From an uncultured Clostridia bacterium (lineage in GTDB: Bacteria; Bacillota; Clostridia; Oscillospirales; Acutalibacteraceae): DNA of 34,349 bases. The notes under the pieces are model-generated. The model did no database searches. It was not told where the DNA came from and saw nothing but the letters and a program-made list of their open reading frames with translations. Where the stretch lies: contig CALWRP010000166.1 of the NCBI GenBank assembly GCA_944383955.1, positions 1 through 34,349 on the forward strand. Reading direction: 5' to 3'. The stretch's first letter is position 1. Every line of letters starts with the position of its first letter. This document shows, piece after piece, positions 8,489-15,186 of this stretch. The position numbers were made by a program, and so were the translations under genes.

Positions 8489-8497
8489 ATCATAGCA
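8489..8497 (-). promoter_or_regulatory. Extended -10 promoter for the regulator-kinase operon
   Basis: Minus strand TGC-TATGAT about 37 bases upstream of the regulator ATG. It has the same TGC extended -10 style as the promoters at 2506 and 6721. Confidence 0.6.
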
Positions 8498-8593
8498 AAC
8501 GAAGGCGCGGCAGGCAAGAGGCAGCGCGCTGCGCGGGCCGGGCGGCAAAAGAAAACGGTTTGTAAACTTGGCGTGAATTTCTTTGTATAGTCA

Positions 8594-8622
8594 TTGACAT
8601 TTTGGAAATAATAAGATATAGT
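8594..8622 (+). promoter_or_regulatory. Strong sigma-A promoter for the SGNH hydrolase
   Basis: Perfect TTGACA (8594-8599), 17-bp spacer, TATAGT (8617-8622). The local sequence is AT-rich compared with its surroundings. Predicted start near 8629 gives a leader of about 90 nt. Confidence 0.8.
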
Positions 8623-8633
8623 ATTTAATACTA
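8619..8633. promoter_or_regulatory. Palindrome over the -10/+1, operator candidate
   Basis: TAGTATT (8619-8625) and AATACTA (8627-8633) are perfect 7-bp inverted arms around one T. Position over the -10 and start site suits a repressor operator; the protein is unknown. Confidence 0.45.
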
Positions 8634-8651
8634 GATGGTATAAAGTCAATT

Positions 8652-8704
8652 GCCTGTTCTTCCTCCCCGGAAGCAGGCTGTGCCGTTCCCCCGCGCACGG
8701 GGGA
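8652..8704 (+). promoter_or_regulatory. Two leader hairpins before the SGNH ribosome site
   Basis: Hairpin 1 pairs 8652-8663 with 8669-8678 (two-base bulge). Hairpin 2 pairs TCCCCCG (8687-8693) with CGGGGGA (8698-8704). The second ends directly before AAGGAGG at 8706-8712, so it could affect ribosome access. No known riboswitch class is recognised. Confidence 0.4.
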
Positions 8705-8717
8705 GAAGGAGGCTGTG

Positions 8718-9443
8718 ATGAGCTGTTCTGTGTGTCTGTTTGGAGATTCTGTTGCCAAGGGCGTGGTGTTTGACAGCATCCGCAAAAAATACAGGGTGAT
8801 CAAGGACTGCTTCGCGTCCTCGATCGAGTCTGAGGAAAACCTGACGGTGACCAACTATTCCAAGTTCGGCTGCACCATCACCAGGGGAAGGGAGATTCTC
8901 GAGCGCCACGCCGCCGAGCTCTCCTCCTACGATTTCACCGTTTTCGAGTTCGGCGGAAACGACTGCGACTTCGATTGGCACGCCATCGCGGAGGATCCGC
9001 ACGGCGAGCACCTGGCGAAGACGCCGCTCGAGGTGTTTGAGCGCGAATACCGCGAGCTGGTGCGCTACACGCGCGCCCACGGCGGCGAGCCCGTCCTGCT
9101 CACGCTGCCGCCGATCGACGCCCACCGCTACTTCAACTGGTTCACCCAGGGCGAGAACGTGGAGAACATCCTGCTGTGGCTCGGCGACATCGAGCGCATC
9201 TACCGCTGGCACGAGATGTACAACCTCGCCGTGTGCCGTGTGGCGATGCAGGAGGGCGCTCTCCTGCTGGACATCAGCAGCCGCTTCCTCGAGCGCAGCC
9301 ACTATGAGGAGCTGCTCTGCGAGGACGGCATCCACCCGAACGAGAAGGGCCACGAGCTGATCCTCGAGTCGCTGCGCGGCGCGGCCCGCAAGGCCCCCCA
9401 GAGCGCCGCCGTCCTGCGCGGGCCGAAGCTGGCGCTCGCCTGA
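8718..9443 (+). CDS. SGNH/GDSL-family hydrolase
   Basis: 241 residues. Block I is FGDSVAKG with the nucleophile Ser in GDS. Block III is GGND. Block V is DGIHPNEKGH with the catalytic Asp and His. These are the full SGNH set, so an active esterase, lipase or deacetylase is likely. No signal peptide or membrane segment, so probably cytoplasmic. ATG 8718 has AGGAGG five bases upstream; the GTG just before it is too close. It is transcribed alone from a strong promoter with a palindromic operator candidate and two leader hairpins, and ends at the bidirectional terminator at 9475-9529. Substrate not predictable; carbohydrate acetyl-esters are a common target in related proteins. Confidence 0.88.
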   Translation: MSCSVCLFGDSVAKGVVFDSIRKKYRVIKDCFASSIESEENLTVTNYSKFGCTITRGREILERHAAELSSYDFTVFEFGGNDCDFDWHAIAEDPHGEHLAKTPLEVFEREYRELVRYTRAHGGEPVLLTLPPIDAHRYFNWFTQGENVENILLWLGDIERIYRWHEMYNLAVCRVAMQEGALLLDISSRFLERSHYEELLCEDGIHPNEKGHELILESLRGAARKAPQSAAVLRGPKLALA

Positions 9444-9474
9444 AGGGACAGCGCGGCGCGAAACAAGCAGGCAT

Positions 9475-9529
9475 AAAAAACCGGAGTTCCTCCCGGCCAT
9501 CTCTGGCCCGGACAGAACTCCGGTTTTTT
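9475..9529. terminator. Bidirectional intrinsic terminator
   Basis: Arms 9475-9489 and 9515-9529 are perfectly complementary and start/end with six A/six T. It serves both the SGNH hydrolase (plus) and the amino acid ABC operon (minus). Confidence 0.92.
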
Positions 9530-9590
9530 GCGTTCGATTTGATTGCCGGGCGGACAGGCCGCACCCCGGCAGAGCGGAGCGAAGGAGCGC

Positions 9591-10358
9591 TCAGCCCTCG
9601 TTGTAGCGGGCGAGGAAGGTTTTGAGGCGCTCGTTCTGCGTGTTGCCGAAGACCTCCTCGGCGTTGCCCTGCTCGACGATCACGCCGCCGTCCATAAAGA
9701 TCACGCGGTCGGCGACGTCGCGGGCAAATTTCATCTCGTGGGTGACGACGACCATCGTCATGTGCTCCGCCGCCAGCTCGCGGATCACGCGCAGGATCTC
9801 TCCCGTCAGCTCCGGGTCGAGGGCGCTGGTGGGCTCGTCGAAAAAGAGAATATCGGGGCTCATCGCCAGCGCGCGGGCAATGGAGACGCGCTGCTGCTGG
9901 CCGCCGGAGAGCTGGCAGGGATAGGCGCTCTCCTTGTCCGAGAGGCCCATCTTTTTGAGCAGGGCGCGCGCCGTCTCCTCGGCCTCCCCGCGGCTCTTTT
10001 TGAGCACGCGCACGGGGGCCTCCGTGATGTTGCGCAGCACGCTGAAATGCGGGAAAAGATTGAAATTCTGGAAGACGAGGCCGAGGTGCAGGCCGATGCG
10101 CACGCACGTCTTGCGGTCGGCGTAGACGGCCTTGCCGTCCTCCTCCCTGGCCAGCTCCTCGCCGCAGATGGTGATGGAGCCGCCGTCGATCTGCTCGAGC
10201 TGCGTGATGCAGCGCAGCAGGGTGCTCTTGCCGGAGCCGGAGGGGCCGATGATGGCCAGAACCTCGCCCTGGTGCACGGAGCAGGAGATTCCCTTGAGCA
10301 CCGGCTGGCCGCCGAAGCTCTTGCGGATGTTTTGGGCCGATACCATTTCCTTAGACAC
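9591..10358 (-). CDS. Polar amino acid ABC transporter ATPase (GlnQ/ArtP type)
   Basis: 255 residues with Walker A GPSGSGKST, signature LSGGQQQRVSIARAL and Walker B ILFFDEPTSALDPEL, typical of polar amino acid importers. It energises the adjacent permease (10372-11031). GTG 10358 is the preferred start, with AGGAGG eight bases upstream; the in-frame ATG at 10346 has only a poor AAGGAA touching it. It is the last gene of the transporter cluster, 13 bp after the permease, and ends at the 9475-9529 terminator. Amino acid specificity cannot be read from the sequence. Confidence 0.92.
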   Translation of the reverse strand: MSKEMVSAQNIRKSFGGQPVLKGISCSVHQGEVLAIIGPSGSGKSTLLRCITQLEQIDGGSITICGEELAREEDGKAVYADRKTCVRIGLHLGLVFQNFNLFPHFSVLRNITEAPVRVLKKSRGEAEETARALLKKMGLSDKESAYPCQLSGGQQQRVSIARALAMSPDILFFDEPTSALDPELTGEILRVIRELAAEHMTMVVVTHEMKFARDVADRVIFMDGGVIVEQGNAEEVFGNTQNERLKTFLARYNEG

Positions 10359-10371
10359 TGCCGTCCCCTCC

Positions 10372-11031
10372 TCAGCGATAATAGGCGAATTTCTTCTCCG
10401 CCACCGTGAAGCAGCGCGTGACGACGCCGTTCATCACCAGATAGAACACGGCCGCCACGAAGAACGGCACGGTCGAGACGTCGGAGCTCGCGAACTTCTC
10501 CGTCACGTGCATGAGCTCCTGCACCGCGATGACCTGGGCCAGCGAGGTATCCTTCACCAGGGTGATAAACTCGTTGCCCATCGGCGGCAGGATGCGCTTG
10601 ATCACCTGGGGCAGCACGATGTGGAAGAAGGTCTGCCCGCGCGTGAAGCCGAGCACCTTGCCCGCCTCATACTGGCCCTCGGGGATCGACTCGATGCCGC
10701 CGCGGTAGATCTCCGCGAAGTAGGCCGCGTAGTTGAGGACGAAGGCGATGACGGCGGCCTGCATGCGCTGCGGCTGGATGCCGAAGAGCGGGTTGAGGCC
10801 GTAGAAGACGAAGAACAGCTGCAGCATGAGCGGCGTGCCGCGCATGATGAGAATGTAAAAGCGCATGGGAATGCTGACGATCTTATACTTGCTCCGGCGG
10901 CCGAAGGAGATCAAAAGCCCCAGCGGGAGCGAGAACAGCAGCGTCAGCGCGAAAATCAGCAGCGTGCTGAGCGTGCCCTCCCCCATCTGCCGCAGCAGCG
11001 TTGTCAGGCTGGCAAGGGTCTCGGGATCCAA
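10372..11031 (-). CDS. Polar amino acid ABC transporter permease
   Basis: 219 residues of the HisM/GlnP-type family. Hydrophobic helices run through most of the protein, and the EAA-type cytoplasmic loop is visible (EAGKVLGFTRGQTFFHIVLPQVIKRILPPMGNE within 110-150). The start is most likely TTG 11031: an in-frame stop lies just upstream, GAGGAG is about 10 nt before it, and the next in-frame ATG is 15 codons in. It lies behind its own promoter (11114-11142), so permease and ATPase can be expressed apart from the binding protein. Substrate undetermined. Confidence 0.9.
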   Translation of the reverse strand: MDPETLASLTTLLRQMGEGTLSTLLIFALTLLFSLPLGLLISFGRRSKYKIVSIPMRFYILIMRGTPLMLQLFFVFYGLNPLFGIQPQRMQAAVIAFVLNYAAYFAEIYRGGIESIPEGQYEAGKVLGFTRGQTFFHIVLPQVIKRILPPMGNEFITLVKDTSLAQVIAVQELMHVTEKFASSDVSTVPFFVAAVFYLVMNGVVTRCFTVAEKKFAYYR

Positions 11032-11113
11032 GATTCATCCACTCCTCTTCATTGCCCTGCGGGCAGATTGCGCGCCGCGGCGGACAGCCTCCCGCGGCGC
11101 AGTCACTCGTTTT

Positions 11114-11142
11114 ATTATACCGGAATCGACAGGACTTTACAA
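11114..11142 (-). promoter_or_regulatory. Internal promoter for the permease and ATPase
   Basis: Minus strand TTGTAA (11137-11142), 17-bp spacer, TATAAT (11114-11119). It lies downstream of the binding-protein terminator and about 83 bases upstream of the permease TTG. Confidence 0.75.
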
Positions 11143-11192
11143 TACTAATCTTTCTTTGATCTAGTGCGATAAAGGGAAAAAGCGGCGGGCGC

Positions 11193-11231
11193 AAAAAGGA
11201 ACCTGCCCCCGGAGCTCCGGAGACAGGTTCC
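11193..11231 (-). terminator. Intrinsic terminator after the binding-protein gene
   Basis: Arms 11198-11214 and 11215-11231 pair with two C-A mismatches; five T follow on the minus strand (11193-11197). It should end or reduce transcription after the binding protein, before the permease. Confidence 0.75.
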
Positions 11232-11248
11232 CGGTGTGCCTGCGCTGC

Positions 11249-12196
11249 TTACGCCTCGATGGTGGTGACGTCCTCACCGAACCACTTCTCGGAGATCTCG
11301 GCCAGCTTGCCGTCGGCCTTCATCTCCTTGAGCGTCTCGTTGACCTTGTCGCAGAGAGCCTGATCGCCCTTGCGGAAGCCAATCACGTAGTCCTCCACCG
11401 CCAGCGACTGAACGGTGCCGTCCTCGTTCTCGAGGATGCGGTACGCGCCGGGCTCGTTCGTCAGATAGAAGCGCGCCACGACCTCGTCGATCGCGATGGC
11501 CTCAATCAGGCCGTTCTTGATCTCGAGAATGGCCTTGCTGTAGTCGTCGATGGGAACGATCTCGCCGAGGGACTCGCGGAACTCCGTAGCCTCCTCGCTC
11601 TCAAGCGCGGACTCCGCGGAGGAGTCGGACTGCACGCCCAGGCTCTTGCCGGCCAGATCCTCCATCGTCTGGTAGGAGGATTCCTCCTTGACGAGAATGA
11701 CCTGGTTGTTCTTCATGTAAGCGTCGCTCAGCGTCTGCGCCTCCGCGCGCTCGTCGGTATAGCTGTAGCCGTTCCAGAGCAGATCGACGTTGCCGCCGTC
11801 GAGCTCCATCTCCTTGGTGCTCCACTCGATCGGCTGGAGCTTGAGCTCCACGCCGAGACGGCTGAAGACCTCGGTGGCCACGTCGACGTCAAAGCCGATG
11901 ATCTCGCCCGTCGTGGTGTCGGTGTAGCCCATGGGCGGGAACGCGTCGTCCATGCCGAGGACGATCTCGCCCTTCTCGACAATCTTGTCCCAGGAGTCGT
12001 CGGCAGCCTCGCCGCCTTCGTCCGCCGTGTCGCCGGCCGCGTCGTCCGCGCCGTCATTTGCAGTGCCAGCCGTGTCGTCCGCCACGCTCGCCGCGTCGCC
12101 GCCGGCCGCCGCGCTGTTGGTCTCGCCGCTCTCCGAGCAGGCCGCCGTGGAGAGCGCCATCAGAGCCGCAAGCAAAAATGCCGCAATTTTTCTCAT
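11249..12196 (-). CDS. Amino acid ABC transporter substrate-binding lipoprotein
   Basis: 315 residues. The N-terminus is a lipoprotein signal (MRKIAAFLLAALMALSTAAC), with Cys20 the predicted lipid anchor. Residues about 21-65 are a low-complexity A/G/D/E linker. The rest fits the SBP_bac_3 family that binds polar amino acids (LGMDDAFPPMGYTDTTTGEIIGFDVDVATEVFSRLG near its start). It delivers substrate to the permease at 10372-11031. ATG 12196 follows a GGAAG site. It is separated from the permease by a terminator and a new promoter, which should make the binding protein more abundant than the transporter core. Ligand unknown. Confidence 0.92.
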   Translation of the reverse strand: MRKIAAFLLAALMALSTAACSESGETNSAAAGGDAASVADDTAGTANDGADDAAGDTADEGGEAADDSWDKIVEKGEIVLGMDDAFPPMGYTDTTTGEIIGFDVDVATEVFSRLGVELKLQPIEWSTKEMELDGGNVDLLWNGYSYTDERAEAQTLSDAYMKNNQVILVKEESSYQTMEDLAGKSLGVQSDSSAESALESEEATEFRESLGEIVPIDDYSKAILEIKNGLIEAIAIDEVVARFYLTNEPGAYRILENEDGTVQSLAVEDYVIGFRKGDQALCDKVNETLKEMKADGKLAEISEKWFGEDVTTIEA

Positions 12197-12283
12197 TTTG
12201 TTCCGCTTCCTTCCTGTCGCGCCGGGTGGCGCGCATGTTTTGGGAAATAGGACAGCCGAATGCCTCGGCGTGATCCGTTTGAT

Positions 12284-12312
12284 ATCGTATCACATTATCA
12301 AAGTAAAGTAAA
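12284..12312 (-). promoter_or_regulatory. Promoter for the binding-protein gene
   Basis: Minus strand TTTACT (12307-12312), 17-bp spacer, TACGAT (12284-12289), with TGn just before the -10. It lies in an AT-rich patch about 90 bases upstream of the ATG. Confidence 0.6.
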
Positions 12313-12578
12313 GAAAAATTTTGAGGCGGCGCCGCCCTGGGCCTCTCCCGCTCCCGCGGGCGGCGGAGCGGATTCGAAAAGTCGCGGGCAGCCTCGCCGG
12401 ACAGGCGGGCCTTTTCGGCGCGGCGCGGAAAAATTTCATCCCAGCCGCCGCCCGGGGCCGCTCTTCCCCGGATAAAACGGCAGGCCGCGCATATGAATGG
12501 GAAAGAACAAGGCAACACCGCCTGAGCCGCCAGACGCGAATTTTGCGGTGTTGCCCAAGACACCGGGGAGGAATCGCC
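12313..12578. other. GC-rich divergent intergenic region with leader hairpin
   Basis: No convincing gene. 12313-12500 is GC-rich with small inverted repeats but no recognised element. At 12511-12521 and 12545-12555 are perfect 11-bp arms (GGCAACACCGC and its complement) around a 23-nt loop, ending about 10 bases before the ytvI ribosome site. There is no T-run, so it is a structured leader or regulator site rather than a terminator. I could not find a clear promoter for ytvI. Confidence 0.5.
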
Positions 12579-13673
12579 ATGCTGCAGCGCGAGGCTCTGC
12601 GCCGCCTGAGGCCGCACGCCGTGTTCTGGGCCGCCTATACCGCCGCCTTTCTGCTCTTTCGCGCGGCCCTGCCGTTTTTGCTGCCCTTTCTGGCGGGGCT
12701 GTGCCTCTCTCTGCTGCTGCGGCCGCTGCGCCGCCTGCTGCAATCGCGGCTGCGGCTGCGCCCCGGGGCAGCGGCGGCCTGCGCCACGGCGGCCGTCTAC
12801 CTCGTCCTGCTCGGCCTGCTCTGGCTGCTGCTGTCCTGGCTGGCCTCTGAGCTGCTGAGCCTCGCGGCCCGCCTGCCCTCCATGGATTTCGGCGTGCTGG
12901 CCGGGCCGCTGCACGAGCTGCTCTCCCAGCTCTCCGAGCGCCTGGGCGGATTTCCGCCGGACGCCGCCCTGCTCGCGCAGAACGAGAGGCAGCTGCTCTC
13001 GTTTTTGCAGTCCGGGGCGGGCGTGCTCTCCGCTATTGCGGGCGGGGCCGTGTCGTTTCTCACCTCTCTGCCCGCCGTACTGACGATGCTCGTGGTGCTG
13101 GTGGCGTCCACCTACTTCTTTTCCCGCGACGGGGACGCCCTGCGCGCCGGCCTGCGCTCCCTGCTCAGCGAGCGGGGCGAGGCCTGCCTGCGGGAGGCGG
13201 GCCGTCACGGGGCGTCGCTGGGCGGACGGTGGATCGCCTCCTATCTGCTGCTGTGCGCCCTCACCGCCCTGGAGACGCTGCTGCTGTTTCTGCTCCTGGG
13301 CCTGCCGTATCCGCTGCTGCTAAGCCTGCTGGCGGGGCTGGCCGATCTGCTGCCCGTGCTCGGCCCGGGCCTCGTCTATCTGCCCGCGGCCCTGGTGGCC
13401 GCGCTGCTCGGGAACTGGCCGGCCTGCTGCGCCCTGCTGCTCGGCTGGCTGCTGATCGGCGCGGTGCGGCAGATCGTCGAGCCGAAGCTCGTCTCCTCTC
13501 TCGTGCGCGTGCACCCGCTCGTCCTCCTCGCCGCGCTCTACGGCTCTCTGGTGGCGCAGAGCCTGTGGCTGCTCGTCTACTGCCTGCTCCTCCTTCTGCT
13601 GCACCAGATCCTGCTGCGCTCCGGCGTGCTGCCGCCTCTCTTCCCCGCCCGCGCGGACGCCTCCTCCGCGTGA
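12579..13673 (+). CDS. ytvI: YtvI-like AI-2E family membrane protein
   Basis: 364 residues, extremely Leu/Ala-rich, with about eight hydrophobic segments: paired helices near the N-terminus, a long amphipathic stretch (about 95-170), then a helix cluster to the end. The segment LLAGLADLLPVLGPGLVYLPAAL is the conserved AI-2E transporter (PF01594) motif. Within this superfamily the length and Clostridia setting fit the sporulation membrane protein YtvI, whose transport role is not settled. ATG 12579 has GGGGAGGA upstream; the open frame starts earlier at 12321 but without a ribosome site. Placed ahead of a GntR/ABC operon that has its own promoter. Confidence 0.8.
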   Translation: MLQREALRRLRPHAVFWAAYTAAFLLFRAALPFLLPFLAGLCLSLLLRPLRRLLQSRLRLRPGAAAACATAAVYLVLLGLLWLLLSWLASELLSLAARLPSMDFGVLAGPLHELLSQLSERLGGFPPDAALLAQNERQLLSFLQSGAGVLSAIAGGAVSFLTSLPAVLTMLVVLVASTYFFSRDGDALRAGLRSLLSERGEACLREAGRHGASLGGRWIASYLLLCALTALETLLLFLLLGLPYPLLLSLLAGLADLLPVLGPGLVYLPAALVAALLGNWPACCALLLGWLLIGAVRQIVEPKLVSSLVRVHPLVLLAALYGSLVAQSLWLLVYCLLLLLLHQILLRSGVLPPLFPARADASSA

Positions 13674-13709
13674 GCGCCGCCGCGCGGGAAAAAGTTCACA
13701 ATTTCCCGC

Positions 13710-13738
13710 TTGACAGGGAGGGCGCGCCGTGTTATGCT
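13710..13738 (+). promoter_or_regulatory. Sigma-A promoter of the GntR-ABC operon
   Basis: Perfect TTGACA (13710-13715), 17-bp spacer, TATGCT (13733-13738). The start site would fall at about 13745, inside the inverted repeat at 13743-13765. The leader to the GntR start is about 170 nt. Confidence 0.8.
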
Positions 13739-13742
13739 TTAA

Positions 13743-13765
13743 CTGTACTAAACAGAATAGTACAG
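13743..13765. promoter_or_regulatory. Inverted-repeat operator for the GntR regulator
   Basis: CTGTACTA (13743-13750) and TAGTACAG (13758-13765), perfect 8-bp arms, 7-bp spacer, located at the transcription start. Fits autorepression by the YtrA-type GntR protein. A lone AACTGTAC half-site recurs at 13887-13894. Confidence 0.65.
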
Positions 13766-13915
13766 ATACACACACTTCATACAGTTTTGGCACATGCAGC
13801 GCGGCTCATGCAGCGCGCCGCTCCCCCGGCAAACGCCGGAAGGGCGCGGCAGCGGGCAGGCGGCTCGCCGCGGAAAGCTGTGCCGCAACTGTACCACACA
13901 AAGGAGGCCGCAGCG

Positions 13916-14290
13916 ATGATTCTACTCGACTACAAGAGCAGAATCCCCATCTACGAGCAGCTCTACGAGGGCATCGTTCGCCTCTCCGCACTCGGCGCGA
14001 TGCTCCCCGGCGAGCAGCTCCCCTCTGTGCGCTCGCTCGCGCAGGAGCTGGGCGTCAACCCGAACACCGTGCAGAAGGCGTATCAGCTGCTCGAGCACGA
14101 CGGCTACATCTGCTCCGTGCCGGGCAAGGGCTCGTTCCTCTGCGATCTGGGCGGGGAAGCCTCGAAAAAGAAGCGCGAGGCCGAACAGGCGCTTAAAACA
14201 GCCGTCCGGGAAGCGCTTGAGAACGCCGTGAGCCCGGAGGAGATCCGCGCGCTCGTAGAACACATTCTGACAGGAGGCGAAGCGACATGA
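13916..14290 (+). CDS. YtrA-type GntR-family repressor
   Basis: 124 residues: an N-terminal winged helix-turn-helix of GntR type (PIYEQLYEGIVRLSALGAMLPGEQLPSVRSLAQELGVNPNTVQKAYQLLEHDGYI) and only a short helical C-terminal part, as in the YtrA subgroup, which lacks a large effector domain. YtrA-type regulators usually repress the ABC genes downstream, often in response to envelope stress. ATG 13916 has AAAGGAGG upstream; the open frame continues far upstream without sites. Its stop overlaps the ATPase ATG as ATGA. Likely autoregulates through the repeat at 13743-13765. Confidence 0.92.
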   Translation: MILLDYKSRIPIYEQLYEGIVRLSALGAMLPGEQLPSVRSLAQELGVNPNTVQKAYQLLEHDGYICSVPGKGSFLCDLGGEASKKKREAEQALKTAVREALENAVSPEEIRALVEHILTGGEAT

Positions 14291-15186
14291 TCGACGTCAA
14301 AGGACTTACCAAGCGCTTCGGGGCCGTCACCGCGCTGGACAACATCAGCTTTCAGGTGGACAGCGGCTCCATTTTCGGCCTCGTCGGCAGCAACGGCGCG
14401 GGCAAATCCACTTTTCTGCGCACCGCCGCGGGCGTCTACCGGCCCGACGCCGGCAGCGTCCTCATCGACGGCGGCGAGCCGTTTGAGAACCTCTCCGTGA
14501 AGGAGAACGTCTGCTTTATCTCCGACTACCCCTTCTTCCCCCGGACGGCCACCCTGCTCGACATGGCCGACCTCTTTTCCCACACCTATCCGCACTGGGA
14601 CAAGGAGCGCTTTTCCTACCTGTGCTCCTGCTTCCCGCTGGACACCAAGCAGCGGATCCTCAACATGTCCAAGGGCATGCAGCGGCAGGCGGCCATTCTC
14701 TGCGCGCTCGGCGCAAGGCCCACGCACCTGCTGCTGGACGAGATCTTTGACGGCCTCGACCCGGTCATGCGCCAGCTGCTCAAGCGCATTCTCTCCGGCG
14801 AGGTCTCCGATCGCGGCATGACGGTCGTCATCGCCTCGCACAATCTGCGCGAGCTCGAGGACATTTGCGATCATGTGGGCCTGTTCCACAGGGGAGGCGT
14901 CATCTTCGACCGCGAGCTCGACGAGCTCAAGCTCGGTATCAGCCGCGTGCAGGCCGTATTCCGGCCCATGCCGGACCGTTCGGTGTTCGATCGCTTCAAC
15001 CTTGTGACACTGCGCACCCAGGGCTCTCTGGTCGACTTCGTGGCCCGCGGTTCGCAGGAGGAGATCCTTGCGAAGCTCAGCGAACTCAATCCCACCTTCT
15101 CCGAGCTGCTCCCGCTGACGCTCGAGGAGGTATTCATCAGTGAAATGGAGGCTGCCGGATATGACATCGACAACATTCTCTCCTAA
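14287..15186 (+). CDS. ABC transporter ATPase (YtrB-like)
   Basis: 299 residues. Walker A GSNGAGKST (about 33-41), a shortened signature region LNMSKGMQRQAAI in place of LSGGQ, and Walker B HLLLDEIFDGLDP. The substitution of the classic LSGGQ by MSKGM is typical of this YtrB-like group. A C-terminal extension beyond the nucleotide-binding domain (about 220-299) is present. It partners the permease that begins inside its last 26 bp. Exporter-type ABC in a GntR-controlled operon suggests a role in envelope stress or peptide defence; substrate unknown. Confidence 0.9.
   Translation: MIDVKGLTKRFGAVTALDNISFQVDSGSIFGLVGSNGAGKSTFLRTAAGVYRPDAGSVLIDGGEPFENLSVKENVCFISDYPFFPRTATLLDMADLFSHTYPHWDKERFSYLCSCFPLDTKQRILNMSKGMQRQAAILCALGARPTHLLLDEIFDGLDPVMRQLLKRILSGEVSDRGMTVVIASHNLRELEDICDHVGLFHRGGVIFDRELDELKLGISRVQAVFRPMPDRSVFDRFNLVTLRTQGSLVDFVARGSQEEILAKLSELNPTFSELLPLTLEEVFISEMEAAGYDIDNILS

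Noticed and set aside
12054-13208. Minus-strand 384-codon frame over the binding-protein leader and ytvI
   Set aside because: Low-complexity Gln/Arg/Gly composition, antisense to ytvI, no motif.
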